A stretch of DNA of 64,000 nucleotides from Novosphingobium sp. MD-1 (GTDB taxonomy: Bacteria; Pseudomonadota; Alphaproteobacteria; Sphingomonadales; Sphingomonadaceae). The stretch is taken from NCBI RefSeq assembly GCF_001014975.1, contig NZ_BBXA01000033.1:62001-126000 (forward strand), in the 5' to 3' direction. The translations under genes were made by a program, and so were the position numbers. Under the pieces are notes generated by a model. It did not search any database and was not told the DNA's origin. It saw nothing but the letters and a program-made list of their open reading frames with translations. Below are positions 19,566 to 28,138 of the stretch, one piece after another (positions within the stretch are counted from its first letter, which is position 1; each line of letters starts with the position of its first letter).

Positions 19566-20120
19566 ATGATGCTGCCCCGCTTTCCTGCCCGCGCCGAGGA
19601 CATCGTGCGCAACCGCATCAACCGCGCGCCATCGCCGGTCCTTGCGGTGGGCATTCCGTGGGCGTCGATCATCCTGGCCTCGATGGCAACCTTTTCCCCG
19701 GTGATCGCGTCCGCACCCCTGCTCCCGCCATTTTCCTACATGATGCTGCTGGCCTGGCGCATGCTGCGGCCCGGCATGCTGCCGGTGTGGGTCGGCTTGC
19801 CACTGGGCGCCATCGACGATCTGTTCAGCGGACAGCCGTTCGGCAGCGCGATCATCCTGTGGTCACTGACCATGCTGGCGATGGAAGTGATCGACGAACG
19901 GTTCCTCTGGCGGGGCTTTCTGCAGGACTGGCTCGCGGGCAGCGCGCTGCTGGCCGGCTATCTGTTTCTTGCCGCCAGTTTCGCGGGCTTTGCCGCCGGC
20001 TATCCGCTGCCGCTTTCGATCGGCCCGCAATTGCTGCTGAGCGTGTTCCTGTTCCCCGTCATCACCCGGATCGTCGCCCTGCTCGACCGGGTGCGCCTGC
20101 TGCCGCTGCGGAGAATCTGA
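19566..20120 (+). CDS. mreD: Rod shape-determining protein MreD
   Basis: A 184-residue polytopic inner-membrane protein. Several hydrophobic segments are visible (WASIILASMATFSPVIASAP, FSYMMLLAWRMLRPG, LLAGYLFLAASFAGFAAGYP, IGPQLLLSVFLFPVITRIVA). The GLPLGAIDDLFSGQPFGSAI stretch is the usual MreD signature. The start at 19566 lies six bases after the mreC stop, and the gene ends two bases before the probable GTG of mrdA. Confidence 0.93.
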   Translation: MMLPRFPARAEDIVRNRINRAPSPVLAVGIPWASIILASMATFSPVIASAPLLPPFSYMMLLAWRMLRPGMLPVWVGLPLGAIDDLFSGQPFGSAIILWSLTMLAMEVIDERFLWRGFLQDWLAGSALLAGYLFLAASFAGFAAGYPLPLSIGPQLLLSVFLFPVITRIVALLDRVRLLPLRRI

Positions 20121-20122
20121 GC

Positions 20123-22237
20123 GTGGCGAGACAGCAACTGCCGATGAGTTCGGCCCGGCTGACCGACACCTTCAACCGCCGCACCTTCGTGCTCGGATCG
20201 GCCATGGGCGGCATCGGCGTGCTGCTCGCGATGCGGCTCGGCTACCTCTCGATCGCGCAGAACGAGAAGTACAAGGCGGCGTCGGAGAGCAACCGCGTCA
20301 ACCTGACGCTGATTCCGCCGCGGCGCGGCTGGATTCTCGATCGCAATGGCGCGGCGCTGGCATCGAACCGCGCCGACTTCCGCGTCGACCTGATTCCCGA
20401 CCGGGTCGTGGACGCGGACAAGACGCTGGCCACGCTCGCCTCGCTGCTCGACCTTTCGCCCGACAAGGTGGGCGACATCCACGACAAGCTGGACAAATCG
20501 CGCGGGTTCCAGCCCGTCGAAGTCGCCGCCAATCTCAACTGGGACAAATTCGCCGCCGTCAGCGTGCGCCTGCCCGAACTGCCGGGCGTGGTGCCGCAAC
20601 GCGGCTATTCGCGGTTCTATCCCACCGGCGCGACCGTGGGGCATCTGGTCGGCTATGTCGGCCCCGCTTCGGCCGAGGACTACGAGCGTGAACGCAACCC
20701 GCTGCTGATCACGCCCGGCTTCAAGATCGGCAAGGACGCGCTGGAGAAGTATTTCGAGACGCGCCTGCGCGGCGTGCCCGGCGCGCGGCGCGTGGAAGCC
20801 ACCGCCAGCGGGCGCGTGGTGCGCGATCTGGGCACGCGCGAGGACGTGCCGGGCAAGCCGATCCAGCTCACCATCAACGGCCCGTTGCAGGACTATGCCT
20901 CGCGCCGCATCGGCCTGGAATCCGGGTCGGTCGTGGTGATCGACTGCCTGACCGGCGATGTGCTGGCCATGGCCTCGATGCCCAGCTTCGATCCCAACAG
21001 CTTCTCCGACGGCATCGGGCGCATCGAATGGAAGATGCTGTCGGACGACGACCATGTGCCCTTGCGCAACAAGGTTCTGCGCGGGCTTTATCCGCCGGGC
21101 TCGACCGTGAAGCCGATGGTCGCGCTGTCGTTCCTCGAAGCGGGGCTCGATCCAAATGCCTCGGTCAACTGCGCGGGCGGCCTGCGCGTGGGCAACCGCG
21201 TGTTCCACTGCTGGAACCACCGTGGCCATGGCGCTACCAACATGGCCAAGGGCATCTACCAGTCGTGCGACGTGTACTTCTATCACTTCGCGCAACAGAT
21301 GGGCATGGACGTGATCGCAGCGATGGCGAAGCGGCTGGGGCTGGGACAGGAATTTCCGCTGCCCGTCGCCGGGCAATCCTATGGCACGGTGCCCGATCCC
21401 GCGTGGAAGCTGCGCAAGTACAAGCAGCCCTGGGCGATCTACGACACGGTGAACGCCACCATCGGGCAGGGATACATGCTGGTAAACCCGCTGCAGCAGG
21501 CGGTCATGGCCTCGCGCATCGCCTCCGGCCTCGAACTGATGCCGCGCCTGCTGCTCGACCGGCACGCGCCTCAACCCAAGTCCATGGGCTTCAAGCAGGA
21601 ACACCTCGATTACATCCACGCGGCGATGAACGAAGTCGTCAACGGGCGTGGCACCGCCGGCAAGGCGCGCCTGCCCATTCCCAACGTGCAGATGGCGGGC
21701 AAGACCGGCACGGCGCAGGTCGTCGGCCTCAACATCGGCAACGGCAAGGGCGGGCTGTGGAAGCACCGTGACCACGGCCACTTCATCTGCTTCGCCCCGT
21801 TCGACAAGCCGCGCTATGCCTGCGCCGTCGCCATCGAGCACGGCGGTGGTTCGGGCGCGGCCTATCCCATCGCGCGCGACGTGATGACGTTCCTGTTCGA
21901 TCCGGGCAAGGCGCTGGAAGTGCTCGAAGGCTTCGAAAAGCAGTGGGGCGGCAACGTGCAACAGCGCATGGCGGCCCGGTACGACGCCTATGCCGCGCAG
22001 TACGGCGCTTCCGCACCCAAGGCGGCCGACGACGCGCAAGTGGCGCAGGAAGTCGCGGCCGAAAACAAGCCGGTGCCCGAACCGACCGCCGCGCAGACCG
22101 ACGCCGCGCCGCCTCCGCCCGAGCCGACGACGCCCGAACCGGGCACGCCGGCGCAGGGCGCATCGCCGCGGCCGGCACCGGGCACCGCTCCGGCACCCGC
22201 CACTCCCGCCACTCCCGCCACGTCCGGCGCGCAATAG
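20123..22237 (+). CDS. mrdA: Penicillin-binding protein 2 (peptidoglycan DD-transpeptidase)
   Basis: Class B PBP of the elongasome that crosslinks lateral-wall peptidoglycan. I choose the GTG at 20123, two bases after mreD, because GGAG lies nine bases upstream; the ATG at 20144 is the alternative. After a single N-terminal membrane segment comes the dimerisation/pedestal domain, then the transpeptidase with SxxK as GSTVKPM (catalytic Ser), SxD as SCDVYFYHF and KTGTAQVV. The 704 residues include an unusual C-terminal tail of about 70 residues rich in Pro, Ala, Glu and Thr, likely disordered. Confidence 0.95.
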   Translation: MARQQLPMSSARLTDTFNRRTFVLGSAMGGIGVLLAMRLGYLSIAQNEKYKAASESNRVNLTLIPPRRGWILDRNGAALASNRADFRVDLIPDRVVDADKTLATLASLLDLSPDKVGDIHDKLDKSRGFQPVEVAANLNWDKFAAVSVRLPELPGVVPQRGYSRFYPTGATVGHLVGYVGPASAEDYERERNPLLITPGFKIGKDALEKYFETRLRGVPGARRVEATASGRVVRDLGTREDVPGKPIQLTINGPLQDYASRRIGLESGSVVVIDCLTGDVLAMASMPSFDPNSFSDGIGRIEWKMLSDDDHVPLRNKVLRGLYPPGSTVKPMVALSFLEAGLDPNASVNCAGGLRVGNRVFHCWNHRGHGATNMAKGIYQSCDVYFYHFAQQMGMDVIAAMAKRLGLGQEFPLPVAGQSYGTVPDPAWKLRKYKQPWAIYDTVNATIGQGYMLVNPLQQAVMASRIASGLELMPRLLLDRHAPQPKSMGFKQEHLDYIHAAMNEVVNGRGTAGKARLPIPNVQMAGKTGTAQVVGLNIGNGKGGLWKHRDHGHFICFAPFDKPRYACAVAIEHGGGSGAAYPIARDVMTFLFDPGKALEVLEGFEKQWGGNVQQRMAARYDAYAAQYGASAPKAADDAQVAQEVAAENKPVPEPTAAQTDAAPPPPEPTTPEPGTPAQGASPRPAPGTAPAPATPATPATSGAQ

Positions 22238-22248
22238 AGGCCCCGCCG

Positions 22249-23364
22249 ATGCCCCGCGCCTATGTTCCCGCCGCCATCGCCCGCCAGCCGTGGCGCGTGC
22301 TGCTGCCGCTGGCGATGCTGGTCGTGTTCGGCGGCTTCGTGCTCTATTCGGCGGCAGGTGGGCATCTCCAGCCCTGGGCGCTGACCCACGTGCTGCGCTT
22401 CTGCGTGTTCCTGGCGCTCGCCATGCTGATCGCGCGGGTGCCGCAGGACTGGTTCAAACGCGCCGCCTTGCCGATCTATGCCGGCCTGTGCGTGCTGCTG
22501 GTGCTGGTGGAACTGATCGGCGGGATCGGCGGCGGCAGCCAGCGCTGGCTCAATCTGGGCTTCATGACGCTCCAGCCGTCCGAACTGATGAAACCGGGTA
22601 TCGTGCTGGTGCTGGCCTGGTTCTACAGCGTGCTGCCGGTGGGCGAAACGCGCGGGTGGCGCGCGGTGGCGCCGGCGGCGGTGCTGCTGGGCATTCCCGC
22701 CGGCCTCGTCATGCTCCAGCCAGACCTTGGTACCGGGCTGGCCATCAGCTTTGGCGCGGTCGTCACCATGTTCCTTGCCGGCCTGCCGCTGCGCCTGTTC
22801 CTGGGCGGCGTCGGCGCCGGGCTGATCGTCGCGCCGCTGGCGTTCTTCACCCTGCTGCACGATTACCAGCGCAAGCGCGTGCTGGTGTTCATGGACCCGG
22901 AAAACGATCCGCTGGGATCGGGCTATCACATCACCCAGTCGAAAATCGCGATCGGATCGGGCGGGCTTTTCGGCAAGGGCTTCGGCCACGGTTCGCAAAG
23001 CCACCTCGATTACCTGCCCGAAGCGCAGACCGATTTCGTCTTCGCGACGATGGCCGAGGAATGGGGCATGGTGGGCGGCCTGTTCGTGCTGGCGATCTTC
23101 GCCGTGGTGCTGCGCTGGGGCCTGAAAGTGGCGATGAACGCACCCGACCGCTTTTCGCGCCTGCTGGCAGCGGGCATGACCACCACGATCTTCTTCTATG
23201 CCTGCATCAACCTGATGATGGTGATGGGCCTTGCGCCGGTGGTGGGCATCCCCCTGCCCTTCATGAGCCACGGCGGATCGTCGATGATGACCAACATGAT
23301 CTGTATCGGCACGATCATGGCGGTGGACCGCTGGAGCCGCCGAAGCGGCAGCGGGCTTGCCTGA
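22249..23364 (+). CDS. rodA: Peptidoglycan glycosyltransferase RodA (SEDS)
   Basis: Lipid II polymerase that partners PBP2. The 371-residue protein is almost wholly membrane-embedded, with about ten hydrophobic segments. SEDS hallmarks: SQRWLNLGFMTLQPSELMKP, LQPDLGTGLAISFG (with the catalytic-loop Asp), RVLVFMDPENDPLGSGYHIT, QSKIAIGSGGLFGKGFGHGS and the C-terminal PLPFMSHGGSSMMTNMI. It begins 11 bases after mrdA and ends the cluster; the next feature is tRNA-Lys. Confidence 0.97.
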   Translation: MPRAYVPAAIARQPWRVLLPLAMLVVFGGFVLYSAAGGHLQPWALTHVLRFCVFLALAMLIARVPQDWFKRAALPIYAGLCVLLVLVELIGGIGGGSQRWLNLGFMTLQPSELMKPGIVLVLAWFYSVLPVGETRGWRAVAPAAVLLGIPAGLVMLQPDLGTGLAISFGAVVTMFLAGLPLRLFLGGVGAGLIVAPLAFFTLLHDYQRKRVLVFMDPENDPLGSGYHITQSKIAIGSGGLFGKGFGHGSQSHLDYLPEAQTDFVFATMAEEWGMVGGLFVLAIFAVVLRWGLKVAMNAPDRFSRLLAAGMTTTIFFYACINLMMVMGLAPVVGIPLPFMSHGGSSMMTNMICIGTIMAVDRWSRRSGSGLA

Positions 23365-23381
23365 AAAACACCATTCAGGGC

Positions 23382-23409
23382 TTGGCAGCGCGGCAGAAAT
23401 CGCTATGGG
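23382..23409 (+). promoter_or_regulatory. Possible promoter for tRNA-Lys
   Basis: TTGGCA (23382-23387) and TATGGG (23404-23409) are spaced by 16 bases and end 21 bases before the tRNA. The match is reasonable for the -35 box and poor for the -10 box. Confidence 0.35.
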
Positions 23410-23430
23410 GAGCGCTTCCCACACGGGAAT

Positions 23431-23506
<76 letters not shown>

Positions 23507-23850
23507 TCTTCCGCTCTTTAACCGACGGACCGCAGCGGTTTTCCCGCGCGTCCCGCCCCGGCACCAGTTGGTACGCCAACGTTAACGGCCCGCAGAGCAT
23601 GGTTTCGAACCACCCTTCCTCCGCAGCGGCCGGAACGAAATCTCAACACGCATTTGCCGAAACATGATTTTCCGCTCCACCGCAGGGCACGGCGCGGCCG
23701 TATCGGCATGGCAGCCTAGCATCCGGCAGGCGTTATCCGCGCCACGCCCATCCCCTCCGAAACGGCCCTTATTCGCCGCCCGCAAGTTTACCACGCCTTA
23801 AGGCTGACCCTCTAATCTGAGCCTGCATTACTGGGCTCGGAGAATGGGGA
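23507..23850. other. Intergenic gap between tRNA-Lys and the tad genes
   Basis: These 344 bases have no credible gene. There is a short inverted repeat GTTGG-TACG-CCAAC at 23567-23580 followed by GTTAAC, and a GGAG site at 23838-23841 serving the first TadE gene. I see no copy of the tRNA 3' end and no integrase, so nothing indicates an integrated element. Confidence 0.6.
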
Positions 23851-24438
23851 ATGGTCCGCGGTTGGACAATCAGACGGTGGCGCGCCGCGTTTCGCGCGGC
23901 GGTTCTGCGCGATGTGCGCGGGGCAACCGCGCTGGAGTTCGCGCTGGTGGCGCCGGTCCTGATCGCGATGATCGTCGCCATTTTCGAGATCGCGGTGATG
24001 TATTTCGCGCAGCAGGGCCTGGAAACCGCCACCGAAACATCCGCCCGCCTCATCCTGACCGGGCAGGCGCAACAGAACTTCACCGGGGTCAAGGACGCGC
24101 AGGGCAACGTTACCAAGACGCCGCAGCAGCAGTTCAAGGAGGCCGCCTGCGCTTCCCTGCCCACGTTCCTGCAGTGCAGCCGGCTCTATGTCGACGTGAC
24201 CAACGTCACCAATTTCTCGTCGGCCAACACCGCGTTGCCGACCTTCACCTATGATTCCAACGGCAACATCACCAATACCTTCGCCTATACCCCGGGGACG
24301 CAGGGCGCGGTGGTGGTGGTGCGGCTGATCTACAACTGGCCCACGCTGGCCGGCCCGCTGGGCTTCGACCTGTCCAACCGCCCCGGTTCGCAGCGCATGT
24401 TGCTGGCAACCTCGGTCATGAAGACGGAGGGTTACTGA
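23851..24438 (+). CDS. TadE family pseudopilin-like protein
   Basis: A 195-residue TadE-like protein. After a basic leader comes the prepilin-type segment: a Gly followed by ATALEFALVAPVLIAMIVAI, with the Glu five residues after the predicted prepilin-peptidase site, then a long periplasmic domain containing CASLPTFLQC with a probable disulfide. TadE pseudopilins belong to the tight-adherence (Flp pilus) machinery. The gene overlaps the next by one base (TGATG at 24436-24440). No pilin, secretin or ATPase gene of the tad system is in the window. Confidence 0.85.
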   Translation: MVRGWTIRRWRAAFRAAVLRDVRGATALEFALVAPVLIAMIVAIFEIAVMYFAQQGLETATETSARLILTGQAQQNFTGVKDAQGNVTKTPQQQFKEAACASLPTFLQCSRLYVDVTNVTNFSSANTALPTFTYDSNGNITNTFAYTPGTQGAVVVVRLIYNWPTLAGPLGFDLSNRPGSQRMLLATSVMKTEGY

Positions 24439-25034
24439 TGCGCCCGATGCCGCTCCTGCGCCGCCTGAGCGCTACGGTACGCCGCCTTGCCCGCGATGCG
24501 CGCGGCGTGGCGCTGGTGGAATTCGCCATCTGCCTGCCGGTGCTGATCCTGCTGTATCTGGGCGCCTACGTGATCAGCGACGCGATCACCTGCAACCGCA
24601 AGGTCACGCGGTCCGCCCGCGCGGTGACCGATCTCGTCTCGCGCTATGGCGCCGTGTCCTCGGCCGACCTGCAGACGATCATGGGATCGAGCGCGATGGT
24701 GCTCAGCCCGTATGACAACAGCATCGCCCAGATCCGCGTGAGCGAGGTGCAGGTCGTCGATGCCAACACCGCCAAGGTGGTGTGGAGCAAATCGACCTCC
24801 AACTGGACACCGCTGACGGTGGGCAATTCGGTTACGCTGACCACCAACCTGGTGCCCCAGGCGATGCTGCCCGACAAGACGGTGACACCGAACAAGCCCG
24901 GCGCCTATTTCCTGATGGGCGAGGTTTCGTATCCCTACACGCCGCAATTCGGCCTGGGATTCATCTCAACGATCACCATGAACGATCGGATTTTCATGCT
25001 TCCGCGCCTGTCCGATCAGATTCCCCTCCAGTGA
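24438..25034 (+). CDS. Second TadE/TadF-like pseudopilin protein
   Basis: A 198-residue protein of the same type as its upstream neighbour: basic leader RRLARDARG, then VALVEFAICLPVLILLYLGA with the +5 Glu, and a periplasmic domain ending FMLPRLSDQIPLQ. It lacks the cysteine pair seen in the first copy. Start and stop codons overlap both neighbours (TGATG at each junction), so three products are translationally coupled. Such TadE pairs next to a TadG are common in sphingomonads. Confidence 0.85.
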   Translation: MRPMPLLRRLSATVRRLARDARGVALVEFAICLPVLILLYLGAYVISDAITCNRKVTRSARAVTDLVSRYGAVSSADLQTIMGSSAMVLSPYDNSIAQIRVSEVQVVDANTAKVVWSKSTSNWTPLTVGNSVTLTTNLVPQAMLPDKTVTPNKPGAYFLMGEVSYPYTPQFGLGFISTITMNDRIFMLPRLSDQIPLQ

Positions 25035-26632
25035 TGAGGCTGCCCCCCATGCGACTGTTCCATTCGCTGCGCGAAACCGCGCGCCGGCTGCGCGATGACA
25101 GCCAGGGCAACGTGCTCATCATGATGGCCGCGCTGCTGATCCCGATGCTGTTCGCTGTGGGTATGGGCATCGACTATGGCCGCGCGCAAACGCAGCAGAC
25201 GCGCATGAACGCGGCGGCGGACGCGGCGGCGCTGGCCGGAACCAACGCCACGCTGATGCAGCAATCGACCGATACCGCGCTGGCGGCCGCCCGCCAGATC
25301 TTCATTTCGCAGGTCAGCGGGCTGCAGGACATCCAGTTCAACGCCTCCACCGATCTCACCGTCAGCCTGGTCGATACCGGCGCGCTCAACAGCGGCCGCA
25401 CGATCGTGGTGAGCTACACCGCGAAATCGGTGAACCTGTTCGGCGGCATCCTGGGCTATGCCACGCTGCCCATCGCCGGGTCCTCGACCGCCAACGCGGC
25501 GCAGGCCCCGCACATCAACTTCTTCCTGACGATGGACAAATCGCCATCGATGCTGCTGCCCTCGACCTCGAGCGGCCTTACCTCCATCCGCACTGCCACC
25601 GGCTGCGCCTTCGCGTGCCACGCGCAGGACCCGCGTGCCGACGGCATCAACATCAAGACATCCAACAGCCGTGACGTATTCCTGGACGGGAATTACTACA
25701 ATTCGGGCAATACCGGGTACAAGACCTGGTATCAGATCGACAGTTCCAAGAACCTGTACGATCAAAGCGGCACCAAGATCGGAACATCCGTTTCGGTAGC
25801 CAGCAACAGGTTCTCGTTTACGTACAAGAATCTCAGCAACCAGTCGAAATCCATCACCGGGTTTTATGCCGACGGTTACTGGCTGACGCACAACTATACC
25901 ACGCTCTATCCCACCGCATCCCCCATCCCGCTGCGCATCGGCGCCGAGACGCTGGCGGCACAGGATCTCATTCCCTTCGCGCAGAACATGGCGACGAAGA
26001 ACAACGTTACCTACAAGATGCAGGTGTTCAGCTTCGACTGGACGCATCCGGGCTATTCGACACCGGTCACCACCCACACCTCGATGACGGACGTCCAGAA
26101 CATGACGACGTCCAACATCCCCGATCTCGATAGCACGACCGACTTCTGGTACGCCAACGGCAAGCCGACATCGTCGACCAACATCAACGACAAGGCGACC
26201 GAGTTCAACAATATGCTTTCCGCCATGAACTCGACGATGCCCAATCCGGGCGACGGGACCACGACCGCCAAACCGCAGGAAGTGCTGTTCATCATCACCG
26301 ACGGCGTGACCGACGAGCAGATCGGATCAAGCCGCTGGAACCGTGAGCTGACGACCGCGCACTTCACCAACTGCACCGCCATCAAGAACCGCGGCATCAA
26401 GATCGCGATTCTCTACACGGAATACCTGCCCGATGCGCTGACAGGGGATTCCTGGTCGCAATCCAATGTCGCCCCCTATCTGACCAACGTGCTGCCGGCG
26501 CTCCAGAAGTGCGCCTCCGCAGCGCGCGACGGAACGCCGCTGGTCTATACGGTATCGACCGACCAGAGCATTTCCGACGCGCTGACCGCGCTGTTCGCGC
26601 TGACCATCCAGAGCGCGCACCTGGTGAAATAA
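25034..26632 (+). CDS. TadG-like protein with von Willebrand A domain
   Basis: A 532-residue surface or periplasmic protein. The N-terminal TadG-like region has GNVLIMMAALLIPMLFAVGM, one membrane segment, followed by AQTQQTRMNAAADAAALAGT, the usual TadG signature. The C-terminal part is a vWA-like domain with a MIDAS-type DxSxS (MDKSPSML near residue 170) and FIITDGVTDEQIG near residue 420. A Gly/Asn/Tyr-rich insert lies between. TadG proteins are thought to anchor or stabilise Flp pili. An alternative ATG lies 15 bases downstream. Confidence 0.85.
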   Translation: MRLPPMRLFHSLRETARRLRDDSQGNVLIMMAALLIPMLFAVGMGIDYGRAQTQQTRMNAAADAAALAGTNATLMQQSTDTALAAARQIFISQVSGLQDIQFNASTDLTVSLVDTGALNSGRTIVVSYTAKSVNLFGGILGYATLPIAGSSTANAAQAPHINFFLTMDKSPSMLLPSTSSGLTSIRTATGCAFACHAQDPRADGINIKTSNSRDVFLDGNYYNSGNTGYKTWYQIDSSKNLYDQSGTKIGTSVSVASNRFSFTYKNLSNQSKSITGFYADGYWLTHNYTTLYPTASPIPLRIGAETLAAQDLIPFAQNMATKNNVTYKMQVFSFDWTHPGYSTPVTTHTSMTDVQNMTTSNIPDLDSTTDFWYANGKPTSSTNINDKATEFNNMLSAMNSTMPNPGDGTTTAKPQEVLFIITDGVTDEQIGSSRWNRELTTAHFTNCTAIKNRGIKIAILYTEYLPDALTGDSWSQSNVAPYLTNVLPALQKCASAARDGTPLVYTVSTDQSISDALTALFALTIQSAHLVK

Positions 26633-26647
26633 TCCGACCGATCGGAG

Positions 26648-26683
26648 CCGGCGTTCGCCGCTGTGACAAGCAGCGATCGCCGG
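26648..26683. terminator. Possible bidirectional hairpin between convergent genes
   Basis: CCGGCGTTCGCCGCTG and CAGCGATCGCCGG pair with one mismatch and a bulge around TGACAAG, between the tadG-like stop and the DUF1254 stop. There is no T-run on either side, so a terminator role is only plausible. Confidence 0.35.
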
Positions 26684-26706
26684 TGCAATCGGGCCGGCGT
26701 CGCTCC

Positions 26707-28119
26707 TCAGGGCAACCGTTCCACCACCGGCATCGGCCAATCGCCGGACAGCGCTTCGGGCTTCGGGCTGTAGAGCCGCAGGTTCATGTCGAACGGCCCG
26801 CGCGGCACCGGCAGCCAGTTGGAGCGCTTATCCGCTCCCGGATCATCCGCCTGGAGATAGAGGTCGAGCGAGCCGTCGGTGTTGAAGGACAGCTTGTCGC
26901 GATCGCCGATGGCATAGCGGTCGATCGCGTTCGGATCGGTATAGCTTTCCTTGTTGTACGCCGTCAGCGACCAGAACGCGCGGACCGGCGGCAACTGGCC
27001 GGCCTTGAAATGCACGACATAGCGGTTAGCCCCGTCCAGCGGCTTGCCATCCTTGTCGGCCGCCGCGCGCGGGTAGATGGCGTCGACGGGATGGTTGGCA
27101 CCCAGGCCAGTCAGAGCCACCGCCGCGCGCTGGTCGTAATCGACGCCATAGGAGCCGATCGAGGTCGTCATCGTGCGCCAGCTATCGCGCTGCCGTCCGG
27201 CCTGTCCGACATAGCGGAGCAGATTGGCCGGCCCCTGCGCCTTGGCCTGGGTCAGGGCCTGCTGCACGGACGGCACAAGACCAGCGAAGCGGAACCCCTG
27301 CCCGGCCCGCAGGCCCACCATGCCCAGCCGCGCCAACTGGGGCTGGTCGTTGAAGTGCGGCGGATTGTCCACCATCAGCCGCATTGCCGTTTCGTAGAAT
27401 TCCGCCGCGCTCATCGTGTTGACGATGGCCACGGGCGATTTGTCCGCCGGAACGGGCACATCAGCCGCGCGCGCCGGTCCCTTCGCGCCGGGGTTTAGCG
27501 GGGCCAGCGCAAACGCCTGCTGGATCCGGTGCACGAAGGGATAGTCGGCGGGGCCGTTCGTCTGCACCCGGCCGATGATCCAGACATAGCGCGTGGGGGA
27601 ATCGATCCGCTCCACGCCCTTTGGCAACGCGCCCTTCCAGCCGGGCGCGACTACGGCAAACCGGCCGCCTTCCGGCGCCAGCGTTTCGCTGCCCGGCACC
27701 GCGAAGGTATCAGTCCACATGTCGTAGAGCGGTAGCATGTAGTACCGCCCCTGCGTGTTCCCGATCGTCAGCAGGATCGGCCCATCCGCCAGATCCAGCC
27801 AGGCGCTCGAATAGAGCGTATCGAAATTGGGCCGCACCACCGCGCGGAAATCACCCGGCGGGAACGCCTGGTTATGATGGAACGTGTTGACCGGTGCGCC
27901 CATGCCGGTCGCGCCCTTCTGCGTCGCCTGCCGCCGCGTCACGTCCATCACCACCAGCGGGTAAAGGTAGCTGTAGGCTTCCCGGGCGATCTCAGCCTCG
28001 CGGGCCGGCGCAGCGGTAGCGGCCGGCGCGGCCTGTGCAAGCACGGCGGCGGAGGGAAGCGCGAAGGCCAGCGCGGCGGCACATGCTCCAACGGCACTCT
28101 TTCTGCGAACAGTCATCAT
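26707..28119 (-). CDS. DUF1254/DUF1214 domain protein, exported
   Basis: A 470-residue protein with a signal peptide (residues 1-29, ending AAVLAQA). The DUF1254 part has REAYSYLYPLVVMDVTRRQA and NFDTLYSSAWLDLADGPILL. The C-terminal DUF1214 part has PVRAFWSLTAYNKESYTDPN, YAIGDRDKLSFNTDGSLDLY and WLPVPRGPFDMNLRLYSP. These paired domains are frequent in proteobacterial periplasmic proteins of unknown activity. It starts 19 bases after the alkyl sulfatase gene with a strong GGAAGGAG site, so the two form an operon. Confidence 0.85.
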   Translation of the reverse strand: MMTVRRKSAVGACAAALAFALPSAAVLAQAAPAATAAPAREAEIAREAYSYLYPLVVMDVTRRQATQKGATGMGAPVNTFHHNQAFPPGDFRAVVRPNFDTLYSSAWLDLADGPILLTIGNTQGRYYMLPLYDMWTDTFAVPGSETLAPEGGRFAVVAPGWKGALPKGVERIDSPTRYVWIIGRVQTNGPADYPFVHRIQQAFALAPLNPGAKGPARAADVPVPADKSPVAIVNTMSAAEFYETAMRLMVDNPPHFNDQPQLARLGMVGLRAGQGFRFAGLVPSVQQALTQAKAQGPANLLRYVGQAGRQRDSWRTMTTSIGSYGVDYDQRAAVALTGLGANHPVDAIYPRAAADKDGKPLDGANRYVVHFKAGQLPPVRAFWSLTAYNKESYTDPNAIDRYAIGDRDKLSFNTDGSLDLYLQADDPGADKRSNWLPVPRGPFDMNLRLYSPKPEALSGDWPMPVVERLP

Positions 28120-28138
28120 CCTTCTCCTTCCGGTGCCG

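Noticed and set aside
20000..22234. A 744-residue minus-strand frame opposite mrdA
   Set aside because: It is antisense of the penicillin-binding protein gene, extremely rich in Arg and His, with no domain.
19658..22237. PBP2 with a 150-residue N-terminal extension
   Set aside because: The extension is mreD read in another frame. A GTG at 20123 with GGAG gives a normal PBP2.
23507..23850. Integrated element at the tRNA-Lys 3' end
   Set aside because: No duplicated tRNA end and no integrase are seen; the TadE/TadG genes have normal composition for the region.
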